31,516 bases of DNA from Bacillota bacterium (GTDB lineage Bacteria > Bacillota > Clostridia > Lachnospirales > Lachnospiraceae), in contig JAEWJZ010000034.1 in assembly GCA_023386315.1 (NCBI GenBank), positions 1-31,516 on the forward strand, in the 5' to 3' direction. Shown piece after piece: positions 8,289 to 16,372 of this stretch (position 1 is its first letter; each line of letters starts with the position of its first letter). A program made the translations under genes and the position numbers. The notes beneath the pieces are model-generated. The model worked only from the letters and a program-made list of their open reading frames with translations, ran no database searches and was not told the DNA's origin.

Positions 8289-9734
8289 ATGAAAAGATGG
8301 CTTTTGGCAGTAATTGTATGCTCATTAGTAGCAGCCGGATGCAGCAGATATAAAGGAATTCCCGAGACTACAGATACCAGTCCTTCCAGTGAAGAAGCAG
8401 CTGGAGACTCCAGTGAAAGCTCGAAAGAGGACAGGCAGGAAACTGCGGAGGCATCGGCGCTTCCAAAGAAAGCTCCGGTGAAAGTGAAGGGGATTTATAT
8501 CTCCGGATATATGGCAGGATCGGCAGGCTTCCAGGACATCCTTGATAAGATTGAGGGTACGGAGATCAATGCAGTGGTAATTGACGTTAAAAATGATGAC
8601 GGCAGAATTACGTTTGCAATGGACGATGCCCCCACTGTGAAGGAAATCGGAGCGGAAAAAAAGTATATTCAGGATATGCCTGCCATGATGGCGCAGTTAA
8701 AGGCAAAAGGGATCTATACCATTGCGCGGGTGGTTGCATTCAGAGATCCCTATCTGGCGGAACAAAAACCGGAATGGAGCTTAAAAAACAAGGATGGAAG
8801 TCTGCACAGAGATAATAAGGGACTTGCCTGGGTCAATCCGTACCGGACAGAAGTCTGGGATTATCTTGTGGAGGTAGGAGAAGCTGCCTCTGAGGCAGGC
8901 TTTGATGAGGTCCAGTTTGACTACATCCGGTTTGCTACAGACAGCTCCATGAAGCAGGTGGCTTTTGACGAAAAGGATACCCAGGGACGCTCCAAGACAG
9001 ATATTATTACAGAATTCATTGAATACGCCTATGGGAAGCTATCTGCCCGGAATATTCCGGTATCAGCCGATGTGTTCGGAACCATCATCGGCAGTAATGT
9101 GGATGCCCAGGCAGTGGGACAGGTTTACAGTGATATGGCAAACCATCTTGACTATATCTGCCCGATGATTTATCCGTCCCACTACGGTGACGGCAATTTT
9201 GGAATCGACCATCCGGACACCCGGCCTTATGACACGATTCGGGCAGCTCTGAAGCTTTCCAGGTCTGATCTGGAAAAGACAAAACAGGAGGGGGCCAGAC
9301 AGGCAGTTGTCCGTCCGTGGCTTCAGGACTTTACGGCATCTTATCTGGATCACCACATTTCTTATGGGAAGAAAGAAGTAAGAGATCAGATCCAGGCAGT
9401 TTACGATGCTGGTTATGATGAGTGGATTCTTTGGAGCGCTTCCAACCGATATACCTGGGATGCCCTGTTGTCTGAGGAAGAGGCAGAAAAGGAAGCGGTC
9501 AGGATTGCCCAGCTAAGAGGCACAAAAGAGGAAGAGACAGAAACTGCGGCTGCCAAGACGGAGCCCGCTTCTGTCAAAGAGCAAAGTCAGGCGGAGAAGA
9601 GTCTGGAAGAGTCGGTTGCAAAAGAAGAGACAACCGGGCAGGAATCAGAATCCGGTGAAGCTTCAGAAAAAAAAGAAAAAAGGAATAAACCCCCAGTCGT
9701 GATTGTAACGACAGGCGGCTCCAGAAATGAATGA
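8289..9734 (+). CDS. DUF4015 putative glycoside hydrolase, lipoprotein
   Basis: 481 residues. The N-terminus is a lipoprotein signal: two basic residues, a hydrophobic core and lipobox AAGC with Cys18, so the protein should be lipid-anchored on the outer face of the membrane. A Ser/Glu-rich linker (about 25-60) leads to the DUF4015 domain (PF13200, TIM-barrel glycosidase clan), about residues 70-400. Family-like motifs include GIYISGYMAG, VIDVKNDDG, an FDEVQFDYIRF strand and the YPSHYGDGNFG segment. The acidic D/E residues of these strands are plausible catalytic residues by analogy with related barrels. The last 80 or so residues are low-complexity, Glu/Lys-rich and likely disordered. Substrate unknown; cell-wall glycan is a reasonable guess. 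The ribosome binding site is weak (GAAAGTGA). Confidence 0.88.
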   Translation: MKRWLLAVIVCSLVAAGCSRYKGIPETTDTSPSSEEAAGDSSESSKEDRQETAEASALPKKAPVKVKGIYISGYMAGSAGFQDILDKIEGTEINAVVIDVKNDDGRITFAMDDAPTVKEIGAEKKYIQDMPAMMAQLKAKGIYTIARVVAFRDPYLAEQKPEWSLKNKDGSLHRDNKGLAWVNPYRTEVWDYLVEVGEAASEAGFDEVQFDYIRFATDSSMKQVAFDEKDTQGRSKTDIITEFIEYAYGKLSARNIPVSADVFGTIIGSNVDAQAVGQVYSDMANHLDYICPMIYPSHYGDGNFGIDHPDTRPYDTIRAALKLSRSDLEKTKQEGARQAVVRPWLQDFTASYLDHHISYGKKEVRDQIQAVYDAGYDEWILWSASNRYTWDALLSEEEAEKEAVRIAQLRGTKEEETETAAAKTEPASVKEQSQAEKSLEESVAKEETTGQESESGEASEKKEKRNKPPVVIVTTGGSRNE

Positions 9735-9749
9735 AAAGTGAGGTAAACG

Positions 9750-10247
9750 ATGGAGAGAACACCAAGACCAGGAGAATTTTACAAACATTTTAAGGATAAG
9801 ATGTATCAGGTGATAGCAGTTGCGATTCATTCCGAAACCAGAGAAAAGATGGTGGTATATCAGGCTCTGTACGGAACCTTTGATGTTTATGTACGTCCTC
9901 TCTCCATGTTTACCAGCGAGGTGGATCATGAGAAATATCCGGATGTTCTTCAAAAGTACCGGTTTGAACGGGTGGATTTAAAGGAAACCGTTGTGCAGGA
10001 ACAGCCGGTCAGTGAATTGAAAGCCGGTCCCAATAAAAATCTGCTTGCATTTCTTGACGCGGAGACGTATCATGAGAAACTGGAGGTCTTAAGAACCTGT
10101 AAAGACAAATTTACGGCGGAAGAGCTGCTTGCCATCTGCGAGATCATGGAGATTGGGAGGGCGGATTCCGAGCCGGAAGAAAAGTACTATGCAGTGGAGC
10201 GTTATCTGGAACTGCAGATCAAATACGACGGAACAAGATTGAGGTGA
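9750..10247 (+). CDS. DUF1653 domain protein
   Basis: 165 residues with an N-terminal DUF1653 domain (about residues 5-70; the [11 protein letters not shown] and [17 protein letters not shown] motifs are typical). This small beta-rich domain of unknown function often occurs alone in other bacteria. The C-terminal 80 residues are helical and charged, with no recognised fold. No signal peptide. GAGGT before ATG 9750, 15 bases after the DUF4015 stop; the downstream uvrC begins 10 bases after its TGA, so the gene is likely co-transcribed with both. Confidence 0.82.
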   Translation: MERTPRPGEFYKHFKDKMYQVIAVAIHSETREKMVVYQALYGTFDVYVRPLSMFTSEVDHEKYPDVLQKYRFERVDLKETVVQEQPVSELKAGPNKNLLAFLDAETYHEKLEVLRTCKDKFTAEELLAICEIMEIGRADSEPEEKYYAVERYLELQIKYDGTRLR

Positions 10248-10257
10248 TTCGTACCAG

Positions 10258-12129
10258 GTGGACCACATCGAATTTAATATAGAAGAAGAATTAAAAAAAC
10301 TGCCGTCCCAGCCTGGTGTGTATATCATGCATGACAGGCGGGACGAAATTATCTATGTAGGAAAGGCCATCAGCTTAAAAAACCGGGTCAGGCAGTATTT
10401 CCAAAGCAGCAGAAATAAAACGGCAAAGATCGAACAGATGGTGTCGAGAATCGCTCGTTTTGAATACATTATAACAGACTCGGAACTGGAAGCGCTTGTG
10501 CTGGAATGCAATTTAATCAAGGAGCACCGCCCCCGTTATAATACCATGTTAAAGGATGATAAAACCTATCCTTACATTAAGGTTACGATGTACGAGGAAT
10601 TTCCGCGGGTCCTGTTTTCCAGAGATATGAAAAAAGATAAAAGCAGATACTTTGGTCCCTATACCAGTGCAGGAGCGGTTAAAGATACCATTGAGCTGAT
10701 CCATAAGCTGTACCAGATCAGAACCTGCAGCCGGAATCTGCCAAGAGATATCGGGAAAGAAAGACCCTGCTTAAACTATCATATCAAGCAGTGCCAGGCG
10801 CCCTGCCAGGGATATATCAGTCAGGAAGATTATGGAAAGTCCATCAGTCAGGTACTTGATTTTCTTGGAGGAAAATATGCGCCGGTCATTGCCATGCTGG
10901 AAGAAAAAATGCAGACTGCATCCGACGAGATGGATTATGAAAAGGCCATTGAATACAGAGATTTATTAACCAGTGTAAAACAGATCGCCCAAAAACAGAA
11001 GATCACAGACAGCGGTATGGAAGACCGGGATATTATCGCCATGGCAAAAGATGAAAAAGATGCTGTGGTCCAGGTCTTTTTTGTGCGTGAAGGAAAGCTG
11101 ATCGGAAGAGAGCATTTCCATGTAAATGTGGCGACTGCGGAAGACAACGGCCAGATTTTAACCAGCTTTGTCAAACAGTTTTATTCAGGAACCCCCTTTG
11201 TTCCCAGAGAGATATGGGTTCAGACCCAGCTTGAGGAGGAAGAGGTAATCGGAGAGTGGCTGTCTGCCAGACGGGGTCAGAAGGTAAAACTCATCATACC
11301 GAAAAAGGGGCAGAAGGAACGCCTCGTGGAGCTGGCGGAACGGAACGCGGCTCTGGTGCTTTCCCAGGATAAGGAAAAGATCAAGCGTGAGGAGCTTCGT
11401 ACAGTAGGAGCTATGAATGAGGTGGGAAGTCTGCTTGGGCTTTCTGATGTAAAACGGATTGAAGCATTTGATATTTCCAATATAAGCGGTTTTGAGTCGG
11501 TAGGGTCCATGATCGTTTACGAAAACGGCAGGCCCAAACGAAATGATTACAGGAAATTTAAGATTAAATGGGTAAAGGGTGCCAATGATTACGCTTCCAT
11601 GAATGAGGTTCTGACCAGAAGGTTTTCCCATGGATTACAGGAAGCCGAAAGCTTAAGGGAAAAGGGTGTAGAAGAAGAACTTGGAAGCTTTACCCGTTTT
11701 CCTGATCTGATCATGATGGATGGAGGCAAAGGCCAGGTGAACATCGCTCTGGAGGTTATGGAGCAGCTGGGGCTTGCTATTCCTGTATGTGGAATGGTAA
11801 AAGATGACAATCACCGGACCAGGGGGCTGTACTATAACAATGTGGAAATTCCCATTGACCGGCATTCGGAAGGGTTTAAACTGATCACAAGAATTCAGGA
11901 TGAAGCCCACCGGTTTGCCATTGAGTATCACAGAAGTTTAAGAAGCAAGGGGCAGGTAAAATCCATTCTGGATGACATACCAAACATTGGTCCAGGGCGG
12001 AGAAAGGCTTTGATGCGCCGGTTTAAGGGGCTGGAAGCTGTGAAAGAAGCCACTTTAGAGGAGCTGGAAGCCACTGAGGGTATGAATTCCCGTTCTGCTA
12101 AAAGCGTATACGATTTCTTTCATAATTAG
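10258..12129 (+). CDS. uvrC: UvrABC excinuclease subunit C
   Basis: Dual-incision nuclease of nucleotide excision repair. 623 residues, close to the family length. Domains in order: GIY-YIG nuclease (about 14-93, GVYIM and YVGKA motifs) for the 3' cut, a zinc-like Cys cluster near residues 160-182 (C..C..C..C as in many UvrCs), UVR domain contacting UvrB (about 203-238), RNase H-like endonuclease for the 5' cut (about 380-540, with FDISN and MDGGKGQ carrying catalytic Asp residues) and tandem helix-hairpin-helix (about 565-620). GTG 10258 is the only start that keeps the conserved N-terminus; GAGGTG (10241-10246), overlapping the DUF1653 stop, is its ribosome binding site. Confidence 0.97.
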   Translation: MDHIEFNIEEELKKLPSQPGVYIMHDRRDEIIYVGKAISLKNRVRQYFQSSRNKTAKIEQMVSRIARFEYIITDSELEALVLECNLIKEHRPRYNTMLKDDKTYPYIKVTMYEEFPRVLFSRDMKKDKSRYFGPYTSAGAVKDTIELIHKLYQIRTCSRNLPRDIGKERPCLNYHIKQCQAPCQGYISQEDYGKSISQVLDFLGGKYAPVIAMLEEKMQTASDEMDYEKAIEYRDLLTSVKQIAQKQKITDSGMEDRDIIAMAKDEKDAVVQVFFVREGKLIGREHFHVNVATAEDNGQILTSFVKQFYSGTPFVPREIWVQTQLEEEEVIGEWLSARRGQKVKLIIPKKGQKERLVELAERNAALVLSQDKEKIKREELRTVGAMNEVGSLLGLSDVKRIEAFDISNISGFESVGSMIVYENGRPKRNDYRKFKIKWVKGANDYASMNEVLTRRFSHGLQEAESLREKGVEEELGSFTRFPDLIMMDGGKGQVNIALEVMEQLGLAIPVCGMVKDDNHRTRGLYYNNVEIPIDRHSEGFKLITRIQDEAHRFAIEYHRSLRSKGQVKSILDDIPNIGPGRRKALMRRFKGLEAVKEATLEELEATEGMNSRSAKSVYDFFHN

Positions 12130-12139
12130 TGCCCACTGC

Positions 12140-12168
12140 TTTTCAAAACACCAAATCTGTGTTAGTAT
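12140..12168 (+). promoter_or_regulatory. Candidate promoter before hprK
   Basis: TTTTCA (12140-12145), a 17-base spacer and TAGTAT (12163-12168), four of six matches in each box. It would start a transcript in front of the AAAGGAG ribosome binding site. An ATG at 12167 overlaps the -10 and lacks a ribosome binding site, which supports the later hprK start. Confidence 0.35.
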
Positions 12169-12199
12169 GAAAAAAACAGATGAAAAGGAGCATTTCACC

Positions 12200-13132
12200 A
12201 TGCATGGAGTAGCAATCACAGATCTGATTGAAAAAATGAATCTCCGGAATATGACGCCGGAGATCGATGCGGAGAAAATTGTGCTCAGCCATCCGGATGT
12301 AAACCGTCCGGCTCTTCAGCTGACCGGTTTTTTTGATCACTTTGACAGTGAGCGGGTTCAGATTATCGGATATGTAGAGCAGGAATATATAAACCAGATG
12401 AATCATGATAGAAAGATGGAGATGTACGATAAACTGCTCTCCTATCAGATTCCGTGCCTGGTATACAGCCGCAGCCAGAATCCGGATGAGGATATGCTGG
12501 CACTTTGCAATCATTACGGAATCCCATGCCTTGTTTCAGATAAAACCACATCTGATTTAATGGCAGAGGTGATCCGCTGGCTGAAGGTAAAACTGGCACC
12601 ATGTATCAGCATTCACGGCGTTTTAGTTGACGTTTTCGGTGAAGGTGTGCTGATTATGGGAGAGAGCGGCATCGGTAAAAGCGAGGCGGCTCTGGAACTG
12701 ATTAAGAGAGGACACCGTCTTGTAACCGATGACGTGGTAGAGATCCGCAAGGTGAGTGATGATACCTTAATCGGAAGTGCGCCGGAGATTACGAGACATT
12801 TTATTGAATTACGTGGAATAGGAATTATTGATGTGAAGACATTGTTTGGTGTGGAAAGCGTAAAGGATACACAGTCCATCGATATGGTGATTAAGCTGGA
12901 AGACTGGGATAAGGATAAAGAGTACGACAGACTGGGGATCGAGGACAATTACACGGAGTTTTTAGGCAATCATGTTGTATGCCATTCCATTCCCGTTCGT
13001 CCGGGCCGTAATCTGGCCATTATCGTTGAGTCAGCTGCCGTCAATTACAGACAGAAGAAGATGGGGTACAACGCGGCACAGGAATTATACAACCGCGTCC
13101 AGGCAAACTTATCAAGAAAACAGGATGATTGA
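12200..13132 (+). CDS. hprK: HPr(Ser) kinase/phosphorylase
   Basis: Bifunctional sensor enzyme that phosphorylates Ser46 of HPr and Crh when glycolytic intermediates are high and dephosphorylates it otherwise, controlling CcpA-dependent carbon catabolite repression. 310 residues, the standard length. The N-terminal domain spans about 1-130 and the kinase domain about 131-310, with H139, Walker A GESGIGKS (154-161), D178/D179 and the HprK signature LRGIGIIDV. ATG 12200 is chosen over an in-frame ATG at 12167 because AAGGAG sits at the right distance and MHGVAITDL fits the family N-terminus. Its likely substrate, the Crh-like protein, is encoded four genes downstream. Confidence 0.96.
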   Translation: MHGVAITDLIEKMNLRNMTPEIDAEKIVLSHPDVNRPALQLTGFFDHFDSERVQIIGYVEQEYINQMNHDRKMEMYDKLLSYQIPCLVYSRSQNPDEDMLALCNHYGIPCLVSDKTTSDLMAEVIRWLKVKLAPCISIHGVLVDVFGEGVLIMGESGIGKSEAALELIKRGHRLVTDDVVEIRKVSDDTLIGSAPEITRHFIELRGIGIIDVKTLFGVESVKDTQSIDMVIKLEDWDKDKEYDRLGIEDNYTEFLGNHVVCHSIPVRPGRNLAIIVESAAVNYRQKKMGYNAAQELYNRVQANLSRKQDD

Positions 13133-13140
13133 GGTGTCTG

Positions 13141-14052
13141 ATGACTGGAATTTATGAAAAACTTCTTGGTGCAGCCGATAAAAACCATATAAAAGCAGGG
13201 GAAGAGATGCGAAGGCATACCTCCTTCCGGGTGGGGGGACCGGCAGCCTGCTTTGTAACTCCTGGAGATGAGAACGAGCTTGCAGCAGTTATTAAAATCT
13301 GTAAGCAGGAAGAAGTGCCTTATTTCATTTTAGGCAATGGAAGCAATCTTCTGGTAGGGGATCAGGGTTTTGACGGGGTGGTTATCTCTATGGACAGCTT
13401 TAACAGCTGTTACGTGAATGAGGAGACGGGGATGATAAAAGCCGGAGCAGGAATTTCTCTGGCGAGAATCGCACAGGAAGCATATAAGGCATCACTGACA
13501 GGCTTTGAGTTTGCTGCCGGAATTCCGGGAACTCTGGGGGGAGCCGTAGTCATGAATGCCGGTGCATATGGTTCGGAGATGAAAGAGGTACTTCGCAGTG
13601 TGAAAGTGGTCACAGGGGATGGAGTCATCATAGAGATTCCCGCAGGCGAGCTTTCCCTGGGATACCGGACCAGCTGCATTATACCAAAACAGTATGTAGT
13701 GTTTGAGGCTTCCATCCGCTTAAAAGAAGGAGATCCGGTTTCTATCAAAAGCCGTATGGATGAACTTGCACGCAGAAGAAAAGAAAAACAGCCTTTGGAA
13801 TTTCCAAGTGCAGGAAGTACCTTTAAACGTCCGGAAGGACATTTTGCCGGGAAGCTGATTGAAGACGCAGGGCTTCGGGGATTTTCCGTAGGAGGAGCCC
13901 AGGTTTCAGAGAAACACTGCGGATTCGTGATTAATAAGAATCAGGCAACAGCGGCGGATATTATAGCCTTATGTGAAGAGATAAAAAACAGGGTATACGA
14001 AAAAACCGGAGTGATGCTTGAGATGGAAGTAAAGACACTGGGTAAGTTTTAA
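13141..14052 (+). CDS. murB: UDP-N-acetylenolpyruvoylglucosamine reductase
   Basis: NADPH- and FAD-dependent step producing UDP-MurNAc for peptidoglycan. 303 residues, the short (type II) form common in Firmicutes. FAD-binding motifs are GNGSNLLV (66-73) and GIPGTLGGAVVMNAGAYG (127-144). Catalytic residues by analogy are R176 (GYRTS), S226 (AGSTF) and E294/E296 near the C-terminus. GAGGTG, overlapping the hprK TGA, is the ribosome binding site for ATG 13141; a TTG four codons earlier is not needed. It is closely packed with hprK and rapZ. Confidence 0.96.
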   Translation: MTGIYEKLLGAADKNHIKAGEEMRRHTSFRVGGPAACFVTPGDENELAAVIKICKQEEVPYFILGNGSNLLVGDQGFDGVVISMDSFNSCYVNEETGMIKAGAGISLARIAQEAYKASLTGFEFAAGIPGTLGGAVVMNAGAYGSEMKEVLRSVKVVTGDGVIIEIPAGELSLGYRTSCIIPKQYVVFEASIRLKEGDPVSIKSRMDELARRRKEKQPLEFPSAGSTFKRPEGHFAGKLIEDAGLRGFSVGGAQVSEKHCGFVINKNQATAADIIALCEEIKNRVYEKTGVMLEMEVKTLGKF

Positions 14053-14071
14053 CGGTGCAAAGGAGTATACA

Positions 14072-14953
14072 GTGAGGCTTGTAATTGTGACAGGCATGTC
14101 AGGCGCAGGGAAGACCCAGGCGCTCAAGATGTTGGAGGATATGGGATTTTATTGTGTGGATAATCTGCCCATACCGCTGATCGAGACGTTTGCAGAGCTT
14201 ACCCTTAAAAATCCGGAAGGAATCCGGAATGCTGCTTTGGGAATTGATATCAGAAGCGGGGAAGATTTGTCGGTTTTAGACCGCATCTTTGATGAATGGT
14301 CCAGAAAACGGGTGCCCTTTGAGATTCTTTTCCTGGATGCCGGAGATGAAATACTGATTAAGCGTTATAAAGAAACCAGAAGAGCCCATCCTCTCGCAGC
14401 AGGCGGCAGAATTGACAGCGGAATAGAAAAAGAGCGTATGAAGCTTGCATTTCTAAAGGAAGAAGCGGATTATATCATCGATACCAGCAAGCTTCTCACA
14501 AAGGAACTGAGACAGGAACTGGAGAAGATTTTCATGAATCATGAATCTTACCGTAATTTATACATTACAGTTCTTTCCTTTGGATTTAAATATGGAATTC
14601 CGTCCGATGCTGATCTGGTATTTGATGTGAGATTTCTGCCCAATCCCTACTATGTAGAGGAGCTGCGTAACAGGACGGGAGAAGAAAAAGCAGTGCGGGA
14701 CTATGTGATGCAGCATGGAACCGCTGATCTGTTTTTGAACAAGCTTTATGATATGCTGGATTTTCTCCTTCCAAACTATGTTCTGGAGGGCAAAAACCAG
14801 CTGGTGATCGCCATTGGCTGCACCGGTGGAAAACACCGTTCCGTAACCGTTGCAAAAGCGGTTTATGATAAATTTAAGTCCAGGGCGGAATTCGGTATAA
14901 AAATCGAACACCGGGATATTGATAAGGATAATACAGGAAAAAGGGTGGTCTAG
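14072..14953 (+). CDS. rapZ: RapZ/YvcJ-type P-loop nucleotide-binding protein
   Basis: 293 residues. N-terminal P-loop GMSGAGKT (about 8-15) of the YvcJ/RapZ family and C-terminal domain with the family motif GCTGGKHRSV (about 249-258). In E. coli RapZ is an RNase adaptor that tunes amino-sugar synthesis through small RNAs; in B. subtilis YvcJ is a GTPase affecting competence. The role in Clostridia is less clear, so only the family is certain. GTG 14072 has AAGGAG seven bases upstream. The stop is two bases before whiA, indicating coupling. The yvcK gene normally found between the two in Bacillus is missing. Confidence 0.94.
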   Translation: MRLVIVTGMSGAGKTQALKMLEDMGFYCVDNLPIPLIETFAELTLKNPEGIRNAALGIDIRSGEDLSVLDRIFDEWSRKRVPFEILFLDAGDEILIKRYKETRRAHPLAAGGRIDSGIEKERMKLAFLKEEADYIIDTSKLLTKELRQELEKIFMNHESYRNLYITVLSFGFKYGIPSDADLVFDVRFLPNPYYVEELRNRTGEEKAVRDYVMQHGTADLFLNKLYDMLDFLLPNYVLEGKNQLVIAIGCTGGKHRSVTVAKAVYDKFKSRAEFGIKIEHRDIDKDNTGKRVV

Positions 14954-14955
14954 AT

Positions 14956-15942
14956 ATGTCATTTTCTTCCAAGTTAAAAGAAGAGCTTTCCAGGCAGATC
15001 AGTCCGGCAAGACATTGTCAGATCGCGGAAATGGCTGCGATCATCAGCCTTTGCGGTAAGATAATCATATCGGAAGAAGACCGCTATACGATTAAAATCC
15101 ATACGGAAAATGTAGCAGTTGCAAGAAAGTACTTTACATTATTGAAAAAAACATTTAATATAAGTACTGATGTCTCTATTAGAAGAAACGCCTACTTAAA
15201 CAGGAACCGCACCTATACGGTGACAATCCGGGAACATGAGGATGCCATTCGCGTGCTTCATGCGACCAAGCTCCTTGACGAGAACGGAGAGGTAGGAGAG
15301 AATTTAAATGTAGTGAAGAACGTGGTGATCCAGCAGTCCTGCTGCAGGAGAGCATTTATACGGGGGGCATTCCTCTCATCAGGATCCATCAGTGATCCGG
15401 AGAAGTTTTACCATTATGAAATCGTATGTGCCACAGAAGAAAAAGCAGAGCAGTTGAAATCAATTATTGCAACCTTTGAACTTGATGCAAAGATAGTAAA
15501 GAGAAAGCGTTATTTTGTTGTCTATATCAAGGAAGGAAGCCAGATTGTTGATATACTGAATGTCATGGAGGCGCCGGTCACTTTAATGGAGCTTGAGAAT
15601 ATCAGAATATTAAAGGACATGCGCAACAGCGTGAACAGACAGGTCAACTGTGAGACTGCCAATATTAATAAAACGGTATCAGCTGCGGTAAAGCAGATAG
15701 AAGATATAGAATATATCAGAGATACAATCGGACTTGATAATCTTCCGGATAATTTAATGGAGATTGCCAGAGAGAGACTGGAAAGGCCGGACGCAACATT
15801 AAAAGAGCTTGGAGAAGCTCTGGACCCTCCTGTGGGCAAATCAGGAGTGAACCACCGACTTAGAAAGCTTTGTGATTTAGCAGGGCGGCTGCGCGGGACA
15901 GGCGTGGGCAGCGGAACGGAACAGATCCGTTCAGAGGAATGA
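14956..15942 (+). CDS. whiA: DNA-binding protein WhiA
   Basis: 328 residues, close to the family norm of 310-330. The N-terminal two-thirds is the LAGLIDADG-homing-endonuclease-like fold (FIRGAFLSSGSISDPEKFYHYE segment) without nuclease activity in the family; the C-terminus is a helix-turn-helix (about 230-310, ending in LGEALDPPVGKSGVNHRLRKL, reminiscent of sigma region 4). In Streptomyces it controls sporulation genes; in B. subtilis it affects cell division and chromosome segregation. The ribosome binding site is the weak AGGGTGG inside the end of rapZ, so translation is probably coupled to rapZ. The crh-like gene follows, as crh follows whiA in Bacillus. Confidence 0.94.
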   Translation: MSFSSKLKEELSRQISPARHCQIAEMAAIISLCGKIIISEEDRYTIKIHTENVAVARKYFTLLKKTFNISTDVSIRRNAYLNRNRTYTVTIREHEDAIRVLHATKLLDENGEVGENLNVVKNVVIQQSCCRRAFIRGAFLSSGSISDPEKFYHYEIVCATEEKAEQLKSIIATFELDAKIVKRKRYFVVYIKEGSQIVDILNVMEAPVTLMELENIRILKDMRNSVNRQVNCETANINKTVSAAVKQIEDIEYIRDTIGLDNLPDNLMEIARERLERPDATLKELGEALDPPVGKSGVNHRLRKLCDLAGRLRGTGVGSGTEQIRSEE

Positions 15943-15953
15943 GGAGGATAATT

Positions 15954-16211
15954 ATGGTAAGAAAAACAGTCACCGTGGAACTTGCATCAGGTTTGGAAGC
16001 GAGACCAGTTGCTATGCTGGTTCAGGTTGCCAGCCAGTATGAAAGCAACATTTATGTTGAAATTGAATCAAAAAGAGTGAATGCCAAAAGTATTATGGGT
16101 ATGATGACTCTCGGCCTTGCAGCTGGAGAGCAGATTACAATTACGGCTGATGGATCAGATGAAGAGCATGCGGTCAATGAGATCGAGAAATACTTGAGCA
16201 ATCAGGAATAA
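15954..16211 (+). CDS. Crh-like HPr paralogue (Glu at position 15, Ser46 kept)
   Basis: 85 residues with a complete HPr fold pattern. The site that accepts phosphate from enzyme I, His15 in HPr (GxHARP), is Glu here (GLEARP, codon GAA), while the regulatory serine S46 (NAKSIMGM) is intact. B. subtilis Crh shows the same pattern with Gln15 and acts only as a corepressor of CcpA once HprK phosphorylates Ser46. The position right after whiA also matches crh. The protein is therefore unlikely to transport phosphate and most likely is a regulatory partner of HprK and CcpA, with glucose-type PTS HPr encoded elsewhere. ATG 15954 has AGGAGG six bases upstream; an ATG at 15939 overlapping the whiA stop is less likely. 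Confidence 0.9.
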   Translation: MVRKTVTVELASGLEARPVAMLVQVASQYESNIYVEIESKRVNAKSIMGMMTLGLAAGEQITITADGSDEEHAVNEIEKYLSNQE

Positions 16212-16234
16212 TAACTGGAATATAACGTGTTTTT

Positions 16235-16276
16235 GAGGCGGAGACTGCCATTGCCTGACAATGGAAGCTCCGCCTC
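16235..16276 (+). terminator. Terminator ending the hprK-to-crh operon
   Basis: GAGGCGGAG (16235-16243) pairs with CTCCGCCTC (16268-16276). An inner CCATTG/CAATGG stem lies inside, giving a two-stage hairpin. T-rich sequence follows within 25 bases, though not immediately. Confidence 0.65.
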
Positions 16277-16310
16277 TTATATATCTCCCTTTTTAATTTG
16301 GTGCAAATTA

Positions 16311-16340
16311 TTTTCAGGGGCTGTCTTTTTATGCTATAAT
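16311..16340 (+). promoter_or_regulatory. Promoter of dnaE
   Basis: TTTTCA (16311-16316), an 18-base spacer and a perfect TATAAT (16335-16340) with TG at 16332-16333, making an extended -10. It lies after the preceding terminator and 33 bases before ATG 16373, with AAGGAG between. Confidence 0.75.
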
Positions 16341-16372
16341 GGAAGAAATCAGGATAGAAGGAGAAACGACAG

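Noticed and set aside
12167..12199. Upstream ATG as start of hprK
   Set aside because: No ribosome binding site, overlaps a candidate -10 box, and would add 11 residues not typical for the family.
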